Assembly (NCBI GenBank): GCA_009360345.1 | Contig: SPDP01000001.1 | Location: 124,001-188,000, forward strand | Origin: Alcaligenaceae bacterium SAGV5 | GTDB taxonomy: Bacteria; Pseudomonadota; Gammaproteobacteria; Burkholderiales; Burkholderiaceae_B | Reading direction: 5' to 3' | Length of the DNA stretch: 64,000 nt | Notes under the pieces: generated by a model | Database searches by the model: none | What the model was told of the DNA's origin: nothing | What the model saw: only the letters and a program-made list of their open reading frames with translations | Position numbers and translations under genes: made by a program | Shown here: positions 1 through 8,443 of the stretch, piece by piece | Layout: every line of letters begins with the position of its first letter | Position numbering within the stretch: position 1 is the stretch's first letter

Positions 1-272
1 CCGAGACCGGGAAGATCCTGCGCTCGATCACCTCCGAGCGTTTCGTCACCGGCGTGACCTGGGTGGATGGCGAGCTCTGGCACGGCACCTGGGAAGGCGA
101 CGCCAGCGACCTGCGGCGGATCGACGCGCAGAGCGGCGAGGTCCTGGCCAGGCTGGAGATGCCGCCCGGCACGGGCGTCTCGGGGCTGGAGTCCGATGGC
201 GGCGACCGCTTCTTCTGCGGTGGCGGCAAGAGCGGGACGCTCCGGTCGGTGCGGCGGCCGGCGCGCGCCTGA
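1..272 (+). CDS. C-terminal part of a beta-propeller protein (partial)
   Basis: Only the last 89 codons lie in the window; the reading frame is open from base 3 and the gene starts upstream. The residues read as short propeller blades of the glutamine-cyclotransferase/SMP-30/Vgb kind, with a VTWVDGELWHGTWEG stretch followed by a blade on arginine-aspartate-glycine turns and a GVSGLESDGGDRFFCGGG repeat. The protein ends with a short basic tail. Such proteins bind small ligands or sensors, but no catalytic residues can be assigned from this piece. The family call is an impression from blade spacing; other YncE-like propellers would look the same. Confidence 0.5.
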   Translation, partial: ETGKILRSITSERFVTGVTWVDGELWHGTWEGDASDLRRIDAQSGEVLARLEMPPGTGVSGLESDGGDRFFCGGGKSGTLRSVRRPARA

Positions 273-318
273 CCCGCCGACGCGCGGCGTCCGGCTGGCG
301 CCGCGCGGGCCAGGGCCG

Positions 319-1035
319 TCAGATCCTGCCCAGCAGGTTGGTCCGCGCGTGCACGATGTGTTCGAAGATTTCCCGCCGCGCGGTGTCCGCATCGCGATGC
401 TTCAGGGCTTCGACGATGCGGCGATGTTCCGCTTCGTACTCCCTGCGCCGCTCGGGCGTCACGATCTTCTTCTTCAGAAAACCCCATTCGCCGCTGTTCC
501 GGACCTCCGCCAGCAGCCTGAACACGCTCACGAACAGCGCGTTGTGGGTGGCCAGCGCCAGCTGTTCGTGCAGCGCGTTGTCCCAGTGCTCGAACTCCTC
601 CAGCGTGTCGGCGGTCTCGGACCGCGCGCAGCAGGCCTCGAGGCGTTCGAAGTCGGCCAGGGTGGCGTTGCTGACAATGAGCTCGACGATCATGGGCTCC
701 AGCAGCAGCCGCGCTTCCATGATCTCGGCCGGGCTGGCGGACGGAATCGTGAGCAGCTTGCCCGCCGCCGCCATGATGCCCGGTTCGATGCCGGCCGGCG
801 TGTCCGACACATAGGTTCCACTTCCCACCTTCTGCACGATCAGGCCCTGGTCCCGCAGTTCCTGCAGCACGCGGCGCAGGGCGGACCGGCCGACGCCGAA
901 GTCCGCGCACAGGCTGCGTTCGGTCGGCAGGCGGCTGCCGGGCGCCCACTTGCCGGTGCGCAGGCCATCGAGCAGTTCCGTGCGCAGCGCCTGGACGGGG
1001 TCGGTGCGGACCTGGAGGCTGGGAGACGGGTACAT
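319..1035 (-). CDS. GntR-family regulator, FadR (FCD) subfamily
   Basis: 238-residue repressor or activator. The N-terminal winged helix-turn-helix (about residues 10-75) carries the GntR signature with LPTERSLCADFGVGRSALRR. The C-terminal all-helical FCD domain (about 95-230) has the metal/effector pocket pattern DNALHEQL, EHRRIV and EHIVHAR. An upstream TTG at 1062 would add nine residues, but the ATG at 1035 has an AGGA ribosome site 10 nt before it and leaves the operator at 1053-1071 free, so I chose it. It diverges from the FAH-Bug-OCD-DapA-ALDH operon and very probably controls it and itself. The effector is unknown, probably the operon's substrate or an organic acid derived from it. 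Confidence 0.9.
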   Translation of the reverse strand: MYPSPSLQVRTDPVQALRTELLDGLRTGKWAPGSRLPTERSLCADFGVGRSALRRVLQELRDQGLIVQKVGSGTYVSDTPAGIEPGIMAAAGKLLTIPSASPAEIMEARLLLEPMIVELIVSNATLADFERLEACCARSETADTLEEFEHWDNALHEQLALATHNALFVSVFRLLAEVRNSGEWGFLKKKIVTPERRREYEAEHRRIVEALKHRDADTARREIFEHIVHARTNLLGRI

Positions 1036-1052
1036 GGTTGCACTGGTCCTTG

Positions 1053-1071
1053 ATTGGTTCAAATTGGTTTT
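1053..1071. promoter_or_regulatory. GntR operator, gene-proximal copy
   Basis: A 19-bp element with two ATTGGT units (ATTGGTTCAAATTGGTTTT), lying 18 bp upstream of the regulator ATG. Its reverse complement matches the element at 1165-1183 in 17 of 19 bases. The AT-rich island stands out in GC-rich DNA. Its position suggests autoregulation of the GntR gene; that role is inference. Confidence 0.6.
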
Positions 1072-1164
1072 ATTGTAAAGCGTAGATTCGCCATATTTTT
1101 AGGTGAAAACCCTAGGAATATGGAGATAAAAATGGCTTTATAGTTCGACAAATCAATACCATTG

Positions 1165-1187
1165 AAAACCAAATTAAACCAATTGGT
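1165..1187. promoter_or_regulatory. GntR operator, operon-proximal copy
   Basis: Inverted copy of the 1053-1071 element (AAAACCAAATTAAACCAAT), extended by TGGT so that it ends in the perfect palindrome ACCAATTGGT at 1178-1187. It lies about 40 bp before the FAH-family ATG. The two copies face each other across 93 bp of AT-rich intergenic DNA, which fits repression of both divergent promoters. Confidence 0.6.
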
Positions 1188-1227
1188 CGGATCAGGAAGC
1201 GGATCCGGCCATTCAGCAAGGAATGCC

Positions 1228-2106
1228 ATGCGACTCGCCACTTTCATGCTCGACGGCCAACGCCATGTAGGAATGGTCTCCGACGACGCGCGCCATGTCA
1301 CGCTGCTGGACCTGCCCGCCGGCGCGGCGGACCGGGGCGTGCTGCCGCTGGTCGAGATGTCCGTGCGGGGCACGGACATCGGCACACTGCGCGGCAGGAC
1401 CGTGGCCTTGGACAGCGTACGTCTGGAAGCGCCCATTCCCGTTCCCCGCCGCAACGTGTTCTGCGTCGGCAGGAACTACCACGCCCACGCCAAGGAGTTG
1501 TCGGGCTCGGTCTTCAAGGCCAGCAACGCTGATCCGGCAGCCTGGCCCATCGTGTTCACCAAGGTGCCGGAATGCGTCGTCGGACCCACGGACGACGTCG
1601 CGCTGCCGGGCGAGGTCTCGACCCAGATCGACTACGAAGCCGAACTGGCCGTGGTGATCGGCAAGGGCGGCAAGAACATCTCGCGCGACGAGGCCATGCG
1701 CCACGTCTACGGCTACACCATCGTCAACGACGTGACCGCCCGCGACGTGCAGATGCGGCACCAGCAGTGGGACCTGGGCAAGTCCTTCGATACGTTCTGC
1801 CCCATGGGACCGTGGGTGGTGACCGCCGACGCGCTGGACGGCACCGACACGCGCGTGCGCTGCTGGGTCAACGGCGAACCGCGCCAGGACGCCAGCACCC
1901 GTGATTTCATCTTCGATATTCCGACGTTGATCGAGACCTGCTCCCGGGGCATCACGCTGCACCCCGGGGACATTATCGCGACCGGCACGCCGGCCGGAGT
2001 CGGCATGGGGCTGACGCCGCCGCGCTATCTGGCCGCGGGCGATGTCGTGCGTATCGAGATCGATGGCCTGGGCGTCATCGAGAACCGGTTCGTCGCGCCG
2101 CGATGA
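1228..2106 (+). CDS. fumarylacetoacetate hydrolase family protein
   Basis: 292-residue enzyme of the FAH superfamily, which hydrolyses C-C bonds or hydrates/decarboxylates oxo-acids with a divalent metal. The C-terminal catalytic domain shows the usual blocks FCVGRNYHAHAKE, the acidic metal ligands in DYEAELAVVIGKGG, NDVTARD, and the ATGTPAGVGMG loop. The open frame begins earlier with a TTG at 1162, but the ATG at 1228 follows AAGGAA at good spacing and starts with the expected MRLATF. It is the first gene of an operon followed by a Bug receptor, an OCD-like reductase, a DapA-like enzyme and an aldehyde dehydrogenase. Substrate unknown; it probably acts on a 2-oxo or 2,4-dioxo acid in that pathway. 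Confidence 0.88.
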   Translation: MRLATFMLDGQRHVGMVSDDARHVTLLDLPAGAADRGVLPLVEMSVRGTDIGTLRGRTVALDSVRLEAPIPVPRRNVFCVGRNYHAHAKELSGSVFKASNADPAAWPIVFTKVPECVVGPTDDVALPGEVSTQIDYEAELAVVIGKGGKNISRDEAMRHVYGYTIVNDVTARDVQMRHQQWDLGKSFDTFCPMGPWVVTADALDGTDTRVRCWVNGEPRQDASTRDFIFDIPTLIETCSRGITLHPGDIIATGTPAGVGMGLTPPRYLAAGDVVRIEIDGLGVIENRFVAPR

Positions 2107-2188
2107 CCACCGCGCGGCCCGGATGCCCGGGCCGCGCCAAGAGCGCCGCCGGAGCGCGACAAGACTACTTTCCCATGGAGACACCATC

Positions 2189-3175
2189 ATGAAAACCACG
2201 CTGTGGGCCGCGGCTTTTGCCGCGTTGTCGCTGGTCGCCGCGCCCGGTGCGCGGGCGGAGTATCCCGACCGGCCGATCAACCTGATCGTTCCCTTTCCGC
2301 CGGGCGGCACGGCGGACAACATGGCCCGCGCGCTGCAGCCGGCGTTGCAGCGGGCGCTCAAGCAGACCGTGGTGGTCATCAATCGTCCCGGGGCGGGGGG
2401 CGCGATAGGCGTGAGCCAGGTCGCCAACGCGCCGGCGGACGGCTACACGATCCTGTGCTCGCTGCTGAGCGTGGCCAGCCTGCCCGAACAGGCGGTGGTC
2501 AACAAGCAGAAGCCGCCGTTCACGCTGGAGCAGCTCACCCCCGTCGCGATGCTGAGCGCCGAGCCGGTGGCCATGGTGGTGCCCGAGGCCAGCCCCTACA
2601 AGACCTTTCCCGAGCTGATCGCGGCGGCCAAGGCCAGGCCCGATGCCCTGACCTACGGGTCGACCGGCTTCTTCGGCGAGGTCCACGTGCGCACGGCGGC
2701 GTTCGCGGACACGGCGCACATCAAGGTCCGGCACATTCCCTACCAGGGGGGCGGTCCGCTGGTGACCGCGCTGGTGGCCGGCGAGGTCGATTTCGCGCTG
2801 CTGTCGCGTTCGCTGTCGCTGACCCAGGTCAAGGCCGGCCGGCTGAAGTACCTGGCCACGGCCGGCGACGAACCGTGGACCGATCCGGCGGGCCTGCCCC
2901 GGATGAAGGATGGCGGCGTGGACTTCGACTCGGTCGCGGGCACGGCCATCTTCATTTCCTCCGGCACGCCCGCCGCGGTGGAGCGGAAGATCCGGCAGGC
3001 GGTAGAGGCCGCGGCCGGCGATCCGGAATTCAAGAAGATCGTGTCCAGCTCGGGTGGCGAGGTCAAGTATTCCGCCGGCGACAAGTTCGGGGCGTTCTGG
3101 GCCTCCTACGTGAAGTCGATCGCGGCCATCACGCATCGCATCGCCGCGACCGAGACGCGGGAGGCGGCCAAATGA
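2189..3175 (+). CDS. Bug-family tripartite tricarboxylate transporter receptor
   Basis: 328-residue periplasmic solute-binding protein. A Sec signal peptide (about residues 1-24, cleavage after ARA) precedes the mature start EYPDRPINLIVPFPPGGTAD, the hallmark of the Bug/TctC family. Further family landmarks are NRPGAGGAIGVSQVANAPADGYT and HIPYQGGGPLV. GGAG lies 8 nt before the ATG. Bug proteins bind carboxylated ligands and normally serve a TctAB membrane pair, but none is encoded here. Its place between two catabolic genes suggests that it captures the operon's substrate. It overlaps the next gene by 4 nt (ATGA). Confidence 0.93.
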   Translation: MKTTLWAAAFAALSLVAAPGARAEYPDRPINLIVPFPPGGTADNMARALQPALQRALKQTVVVINRPGAGGAIGVSQVANAPADGYTILCSLLSVASLPEQAVVNKQKPPFTLEQLTPVAMLSAEPVAMVVPEASPYKTFPELIAAAKARPDALTYGSTGFFGEVHVRTAAFADTAHIKVRHIPYQGGGPLVTALVAGEVDFALLSRSLSLTQVKAGRLKYLATAGDEPWTDPAGLPRMKDGGVDFDSVAGTAIFISSGTPAAVERKIRQAVEAAAGDPEFKKIVSSSGGEVKYSAGDKFGAFWASYVKSIAAITHRIAATETREAAK

Positions 3176-4152
3176 GCGGCACGGCGCCGGTCTTCATCGG
3201 CACCGACGCGGTCGAACAGGTGCTGACCTGGGACGCGCTGGTGGCCGCGCTGCGCGATGCCTATGCCCAGCGTCACGACGAACATATCAGCCCGCCCCGC
3301 ACCTTCGCCCGCGGCGATGGCGCGTCGCTGCGGGCCCTGGCCAGCGTGCCGCCCGGCAAGCGTTTCATGGGCGCCAAGGTGTTCGGCCGTGGCCGCAACC
3401 GCGGCATGAACTACCTGATCTCGCTGGCGGACCAGGACACCGGCGAGATCCGCGCGCTGCTCGATGCCAACAAGATTACCGCCTACCGCACCGCGGCCAC
3501 TTCGGCGCTGGCGGTCGACTGCCTGGCGCCCCGGCGGCCGGTGCGGCTGGGCGTGCTGGGCAGCGGCGCCGAGGCGCGCGCCCATGTCCAGGCCATTGCC
3601 TCGCTGCGGCAGATCGAGGGCTTGAGCATCTACAGCCCGACGCCGGCCAACCGCGAGCGGTTCGCGCACGACTTCGAAGCGATGCTGGGCGTGCCATGCC
3701 GGCCGGCCGCCACCGCCGCGCAAGCCATGGAAGGCGCCGACATCGGCATTGCCGCCGCGCGGTCGCGCGACGAGACGCCCATCCTGCATGCCGACGCGCT
3801 GCGCGACGGCATGGTGCTGGTGTCGGTCGGCTCCACGCTGCCGCAGCAGCGCGAGATCGACGCCTCGGTGGTCGAGCGCTGCGACCTCATCGTCTGCGAC
3901 ATGCCCGACGAGGTCAGCACCGAGTCCGGCGACATGCTGGAAGCCCGGGCGCGCGGGATCGACTTCGCGCCCCGGCTGCGCTCGCTCAACCAACTGGTGC
4001 GCGGCGAGATCGCGCCAGGCGCCCGGCTGCCGATGTTCAAGTCGGTGGGCTCGGCCTTGCAGGACATCGTCGCGGCCGAACTTGTCTTCGATCTGGCCAC
4101 CGGCGCGGGGCTGGCCGTCGAGCTGCCCATTGCCTTTACCTACAAACAATAG
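3172..4152 (+). CDS. ornithine cyclodeaminase / mu-crystallin family protein
   Basis: 326-residue NAD(P)-dependent enzyme of the OCD/mu-crystallin family. A Rossmann fold is marked by LGVLGSGAEARAHVQAI (about residues 124-140), preceded by the family's TAYRTAATSALAVD strip. A C-terminal KSVGSALQDIVAAELV segment is also typical. Members reduce cyclic imines (pyrroline- or piperideine-2-carboxylate), deaminate ornithine, or act on other imines or amino acids. Cyclic-imine reduction would fit the DapA-like and semialdehyde dehydrogenase neighbours, but this is inference. Translationally coupled to the Bug gene through an ATGA overlap. A much longer open frame upstream is only a shadow of the Bug gene. 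Confidence 0.85.
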   Translation: MSGTAPVFIGTDAVEQVLTWDALVAALRDAYAQRHDEHISPPRTFARGDGASLRALASVPPGKRFMGAKVFGRGRNRGMNYLISLADQDTGEIRALLDANKITAYRTAATSALAVDCLAPRRPVRLGVLGSGAEARAHVQAIASLRQIEGLSIYSPTPANRERFAHDFEAMLGVPCRPAATAAQAMEGADIGIAAARSRDETPILHADALRDGMVLVSVGSTLPQQREIDASVVERCDLIVCDMPDEVSTESGDMLEARARGIDFAPRLRSLNQLVRGEIAPGARLPMFKSVGSALQDIVAAELVFDLATGAGLAVELPIAFTYKQ

Positions 4153-4176
4153 ATTTCTTCGACCAGGAACTGAAAC

Positions 4177-5205
4177 ATGGCCTCCTATAAACGACACGAA
4201 GCCCGCGACTGGGCCCACGAACACCTGCGCGGCGTCGCCAACGTCGTGATTCCCTCGTTCACCTCTGACCTCAAGGGCCTGAACGAGCAAGGCATCCGCC
4301 ACGATATCCGCCACGAGATCGAGCTGGGCTTCTCCGGCACGCTGATGGTCTCGGAAGTGGCGATCACGCTGCCCGAGTACGAGCAGTTCTTCGCGTGGGC
4401 CAACGACGAGTCGCGCGGCCGGCTGAAACTCATCCATCACGCCAGCTTCAACACGCTGGAAGAAAACATCGAGGCGGCGAAGATCGCGGAGCGCAACGGC
4501 GCCGAACTCATCCTGCTGTCCTATCCGGCCAACTTCTACGCCCGCACGTCGCAGGACATCTACGACTACACCAAGGCCTTCTGCGACGCGACGGACCTGG
4601 GCGTGATGCTGTTCCAGGTGCCGCACTGGGGCTTCGAGCGCGTGCACCCCTCCGACCTCGAAGCGCCCCTGGTCCGCCGGCTGCTGGACGACTGCCCGAA
4701 CATCGCGGCGCTCAAGGCCGAGGGCGGCATGCCCAGCATCATGGGCTGGGTCGAGGCCTATCGCCTGTTCAGCAAGGACGTGGTGGTCACCATGCCGCTC
4801 GAACAGTACGCGCTGGCGCTGGCCCAGCTCGTGCCCATCCAGTTCATCGGCACCAGCGATACCGAATACTACGGCGGCATGATCCCGCGCATCTTCAACC
4901 TGATCCAGGAGAAGAAGTACGACGAGGCGACGAAGCTCTACTGGCAGTTGACGCCGGCGCGCAAGGCCCGCGCCGCGGCCAACTCGTATTCGTCGCAGAC
5001 CCAGTTCCTGAACCGCATGCTGTGGAAATTCGAAGGCTGGCTCAACGGCTTCAACGGCGGTCCCGTGCGCCAGCCGACCATGCGTATCAACGAGAACACC
5101 ATGAACAGCCTGCGGCAGGCGCTGGTCAAGTCGGGCCTCACCCCCACCGACTCGCCCAACGGCGACTTCTTCGTTGGCCGGCATCCCATGGATACCGCGG
5201 CCTGA
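4177..5205 (+). CDS. dihydrodipicolinate synthase (DapA) family lyase
   Basis: 342-residue class I aldolase/dehydratase of the DapA/NAL superfamily, a TIM barrel that uses a Schiff-base lysine. The likely lysine is in NIAALKAEGG (about residue 184) and the usual tyrosine follows LLSYPANFY (about residue 115). The protein is longer than true DapA (about 290 aa), with a C-terminal extension after about residue 300, so lysine biosynthesis is unlikely. With OCD-like and semialdehyde-dehydrogenase-like neighbours it resembles the dehydratase/deaminase step of pathways that end at 2-oxoglutarate semialdehyde (hydroxyproline or pentonate types). This role is inferred. Confidence 0.85.
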   Translation: MASYKRHEARDWAHEHLRGVANVVIPSFTSDLKGLNEQGIRHDIRHEIELGFSGTLMVSEVAITLPEYEQFFAWANDESRGRLKLIHHASFNTLEENIEAAKIAERNGAELILLSYPANFYARTSQDIYDYTKAFCDATDLGVMLFQVPHWGFERVHPSDLEAPLVRRLLDDCPNIAALKAEGGMPSIMGWVEAYRLFSKDVVVTMPLEQYALALAQLVPIQFIGTSDTEYYGGMIPRIFNLIQEKKYDEATKLYWQLTPARKARAAANSYSSQTQFLNRMLWKFEGWLNGFNGGPVRQPTMRINENTMNSLRQALVKSGLTPTDSPNGDFFVGRHPMDTAA

Positions 5206-5224
5206 TCCCATGCGCGAGACTCCC

Positions 5225-6670
5225 ATGCCATCCATCGCCAACCTGCCCACCGATCTCTACATAGACGGCAACTGGACGAAGCCCGCCCAGCCGCGTTCGT
5301 TCACGGTATCGGATCCGGCCACGGGCGAACGGGTCGCCCAGGTGGCCGATGCCGGCCTGGACGACGCGCGCGCGGCCGTCGACGCCGCGGCCGCGGCCCT
5401 GCCCGCGTGGCGCGACACGCCGCCCCGCGCCCGGGCCGAGGTGCTGCGCAAGGTCCATCTGCTCATGCTTGAGCGGCTGGAGGAACTGGCGCGCATCATC
5501 ACGCTGGAAAACGGCAAGCCGCTGGCCGACAGCCGGGCCGAGACCCGCTATGCCGCCGAGTTCTTCCGCTGGTACTCGGAAGAGGCCTGCCGCAACCTGG
5601 GGTCGGTCAGCCAGGCGCCGGCGGGCGGCTACCGGATCCTGGTCCAGCACCAGCCCATCGGTGTCGTGGCGCTGGTCACGCCGTGGAATTTCCCCTCGGC
5701 CATGGGAGCCCGCAAGATCGCCCCCGCGCTGGCGGCCGGCTGCACGGTGCTGGTCAAGCCGGCCTCGCTGACGCCGCTCAGCATGCTGGCGCTGGCCGAC
5801 ATCCTGGCCGAGGCGGGTGTGCCGGCCGGCGTGGTCAACATCGTGCCGACGTCGCGGTCGGGCCCGCTGGTGGACCACTGGCTGCACGACCCGCGGGTAC
5901 GGCTGGTGTCCTTCACCGGTTCGACCGAGGTGGGACGCATCCTGCTGAAGGCTGCCGCCGACCAGGTTCTGAAGACGCCGATGGAACTGGGCGGCAACGC
6001 TCCTTTCCTGGTGCTGGACGATGCCGATGTGGAAGCGGCGGTCGATGGCGCGATGATCGCCAAGATGCGCAACATGGGCGAGGCCTGCACGGCGGCCAAC
6101 CGCTTCTATGTGGGGGCGGGTGTCTACGATGCCTTCGTCCGGGCCTTCGCGGAACGGATGCGTGCCCAGAAGATCGGCCATGGGCTGGACGAGGCCAATC
6201 AGGTTGGCAGCCTGATCGACGCCGCGACCCGCGACAAGGTCGAGGAACTGGTCCGGGATGCCGTCGCGCGCGGTGCCCGTGTGCTGTGTGGCGGGGAAAA
6301 GCAGTCCGGGCCCGGCTACTTCTATCCGCCCACTGTCCTGGGTGAGGTGCCGGCCGGCAGCCGCGTGCTGAACGAGGAGATCTTCGGGCCTGTCGCGCCT
6401 ATCGTGCGCGTGGCCTCCGAGGACGAGATGGTGGAACTGGCCAACGGCACCGAGTACGGCCTGGCCGCGTATCTCTACACGCGGGACCTGGCCAGGGGTC
6501 TGAAGCTGGCCGAGCGGCTGGAGTTCGGGATGGTGGCGCTGAATCGGGGGCTGGTCTCGGATCCGGCGGCGCCGTTCGGCGGGGTCAAGCAGAGCGGGCT
6601 GGGGCGGGAGGGCGGCCGGGAGGGCATGCAGGAATACATGGAGACGAAGTACGTGGCGGTGGAGTGGTAG
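5225..6670 (+). CDS. NAD(P)-dependent aldehyde dehydrogenase, semialdehyde type
   Basis: 481-residue aldehyde dehydrogenase. Seen in order: the cofactor motif VTPWNFPSAMGARKIAPAL (about residues 149-167), FTGSTEVGR, the glutamate in ELGGNAPFLV, the nucleophilic cysteine in GEACTAANRF (about residue 285), and NEEIFGPVAPI. The pattern is closest to succinate-semialdehyde or 2-oxoglutarate-semialdehyde dehydrogenases (GabD-like). An ATG at 5210 would add five residues but has no ribosome site; 5225 has GCGAGA in front. Last gene of the operon, 19 nt after the DapA-like gene, ending in a strong hairpin. It probably oxidises the semialdehyde the upstream enzymes produce. Confidence 0.9.
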   Translation: MPSIANLPTDLYIDGNWTKPAQPRSFTVSDPATGERVAQVADAGLDDARAAVDAAAAALPAWRDTPPRARAEVLRKVHLLMLERLEELARIITLENGKPLADSRAETRYAAEFFRWYSEEACRNLGSVSQAPAGGYRILVQHQPIGVVALVTPWNFPSAMGARKIAPALAAGCTVLVKPASLTPLSMLALADILAEAGVPAGVVNIVPTSRSGPLVDHWLHDPRVRLVSFTGSTEVGRILLKAAADQVLKTPMELGGNAPFLVLDDADVEAAVDGAMIAKMRNMGEACTAANRFYVGAGVYDAFVRAFAERMRAQKIGHGLDEANQVGSLIDAATRDKVEELVRDAVARGARVLCGGEKQSGPGYFYPPTVLGEVPAGSRVLNEEIFGPVAPIVRVASEDEMVELANGTEYGLAAYLYTRDLARGLKLAERLEFGMVALNRGLVSDPAAPFGGVKQSGLGREGGREGMQEYMETKYVAVEW

Positions 6671-6700
6671 GCGGCGGCCCGCGGGCGCGGGCCGCCGCCT
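6669..6700. terminator. bidirectional hairpin terminator
   Basis: Perfect 14-bp GC stem (6669-6682 with 6687-6700) closed by a GGGC tetraloop. It begins at the aldehyde dehydrogenase stop codon and ends 10 nt before the stop of the convergent MetE-like gene. There is no U tract, as is common in high-GC genomes. Confidence 0.65.
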
Positions 6701-6710
6701 CCTTGCCCGC

Positions 6711-7835
6711 CTATCGGACCGCGCTGGCCCGGTCGGCGCCGTCGCGCAGCGCCGACAGCTTCATCCAGGTCACGGCCGGATCGATCTTGCCGTAGTTCGC
6801 GAAGGTGCCGAAGCCGCAGTCGGTGCTGGCCACCACCCGGTCTTCGCCCATGAACGAGACGTAGCGTTCGAGCCGCTGGCGGATCAGCTCCGGGTGCTCG
6901 ACGTAGTTCGAGCAGCTGTCGATCAGCCCGGGGGCCAGGATCTTGTTCTCGGGTTTGGCCGCGCGCCAGATCTCCCACTCGTGCTCGTGGCGGGGGTTGG
7001 CGGCTTCGAACAGGATGGTGGCCGGCCGGGCGGCCAGGATCAGGTCGATGACCTTTTCCAGGGCGATGTCGCAGTGGTGGGGGCCCTCGTAGTTGCCCCA
7101 GCAGATGTGCATGCGCAGCTTCTCGGGCGGGATGTTGCGCGTGGCCGCGTTCAGGGCCTCGACGTTCTGCCAGGCGCGCTGGACGAACTCGGCCTCGCTC
7201 AGGTTCTGGTAGCCGGTGTGCGCGGCCATGGCCAGGTCCGGGCAGTCCAGTTGCAGGTCGAAGCCCGCCGCCACGATGGCCTCGTACTCGGGACGCATGG
7301 CCTCGACCAGATCCGCCAGGTAGGCCTCGTGCGTCGGATAGTGCTTGTTGGGCTGGAACGCGGTCACCAGTCCGGGCGAGGCGGCGTTCATGAAGGCCCG
7401 GCGGCCCTGGCCGTGCCGCTCGACGGCGGACTTGAAACGGCGGATGTCGGCGTGGCAGGGCTCCATGGTGCGCAGCTTCACCGGACCGACGCAGGCGGCG
7501 CGCACGAATTCCTGGGATCCCATGATCGCGGCCAGCTTCTTGCGCAGGTCGGGGAAGTCGGCCAGGTCCTTGGCGGGCTGCCGGTCGATGTGGCCGCCGA
7601 AACCTTCCAGCCGTTCGGTGATGTAGGTGGCATAGCCGACCTTGCCGAGTTCGCCGTCGCTCATGATGTCGACGCCGGCCTGGACCTGTTTCTGCACCGC
7701 GCCGTCGATGGCTGCCTGCACGGTCCGCTCGAACTGATCCGGATCGACGTCTTCGCCGTGGTCGCGTGCAAGCAGCAGTTTCGCCAGTTCGTCGCCGCGG
7801 GGAAGACTGCCGACATGAGTGGTCAGAATAGGCAT
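6711..7835 (-). CDS. cobalamin-independent methionine synthase II family protein
   Basis: 374-residue protein matching the C-terminal catalytic barrel of MetE, without the N-terminal half. It begins TTHVGSLPR, as these short homologues do. The zinc thiolates expected in MetE correspond to MHICWGNYEG (about residue 243) and ASTDCGFGTF (about residue 340). MetE moves a methyl from a methyl-folate to homocysteine. Short forms act with dedicated methyl donors or on other thiols, and several cluster with catabolic genes. It stands alone, convergent with the aldehyde dehydrogenase and 76 nt downstream of trmL. True methionine synthase activity is not certain. Confidence 0.85.
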   Translation of the reverse strand: MPILTTHVGSLPRGDELAKLLLARDHGEDVDPDQFERTVQAAIDGAVQKQVQAGVDIMSDGELGKVGYATYITERLEGFGGHIDRQPAKDLADFPDLRKKLAAIMGSQEFVRAACVGPVKLRTMEPCHADIRRFKSAVERHGQGRRAFMNAASPGLVTAFQPNKHYPTHEAYLADLVEAMRPEYEAIVAAGFDLQLDCPDLAMAAHTGYQNLSEAEFVQRAWQNVEALNAATRNIPPEKLRMHICWGNYEGPHHCDIALEKVIDLILAARPATILFEAANPRHEHEWEIWRAAKPENKILAPGLIDSCSNYVEHPELIRQRLERYVSFMGEDRVVASTDCGFGTFANYGKIDPAVTWMKLSALRDGADRASAVR

Positions 7836-7911
7836 CGCATTCCTCTTTCACGAGGCGGCCGGGCCGCCTGACATTCGGTGCGGGCCCAAGAGGCCCGCGG
7901 TCGTCCGTATC

Positions 7912-8382
7912 TTACAGGCCGCCTTCGTAGCCCGATTGCCGCCAGGCCTCGAACACCGCCACCGCCACGGAGTTGGACAGGTTCAGGCTGCGCTGGTCCG
8001 GCCGCATGGGCAGGCGCAGCCGCTGTTCCTCGGGGAAGCCGTCGCGGATGGCGGGAGGCAGTCCCGCCGTCTCGCTGCCGAACACGAAAGCGTCGCCGGG
8101 TTGGAAGCGGACCGTGCCGAACAGCCGGGACCCACGCGTCGTGAAAGCGAATATCCGGTCCGCCGGCGCGCCGGTGGCGGCGATGGCGGCGGCGAAGCCG
8201 TCATGTACCTGGACCGAGGCCCATTCATGATAGTCCAGCCCGGCGCGCCGCAGCTTCGCGTCTTCGAGTTCGAAACCCAGCGGGCGAACCAGATGCAGCT
8301 GCACGCCGGTATTGGCGGCGAGCCGGATGACGTTGCCGGTGTTGGGCGGGATTTCGGGATGGACGAGGACGACGTGGAACAC
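7912..8382 (-). CDS. trmL: tRNA (cytidine/uridine-34-2'-O)-methyltransferase TrmL
   Basis: 156-residue SPOUT-family methyltransferase that methylates the ribose of the wobble base in tRNA-Leu isoacceptors. The family's compact form begins [21 protein letters not shown]. The knotted C-terminal cofactor site is visible as FGSETAGLP (about residue 100) and the closing [19 protein letters not shown]. Length is the usual 150-160. It lies downstream of the P450 gene with a 61-nt gap and is read in the same direction. No functional link to the neighbours is implied. Confidence 0.95.
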   Translation of the reverse strand: MFHVVLVHPEIPPNTGNVIRLAANTGVQLHLVRPLGFELEDAKLRRAGLDYHEWASVQVHDGFAAAIAATGAPADRIFAFTTRGSRLFGTVRFQPGDAFVFGSETAGLPPAIRDGFPEEQRLRLPMRPDQRSLNLSNSVAVAVFEAWRQSGYEGGL

Positions 8383-8443
8383 GATGCGGGACGGAGCGGG
8401 AGGCGGTGGGGCGATGGTACCGCATCCCGCCCCGGGGGGAGCG

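Noticed and set aside
1036-1062. TTG start for the GntR gene
   Set aside because: It would put the start codon inside the operator element and lacks a ribosome site; ATG at 1035 has one.
3106-5250. 714-codon open frame on the minus strand across the OCD and DapA genes
   Set aside because: Composition artefact of high-GC DNA; no family residues, and both plus-strand genes are clear.
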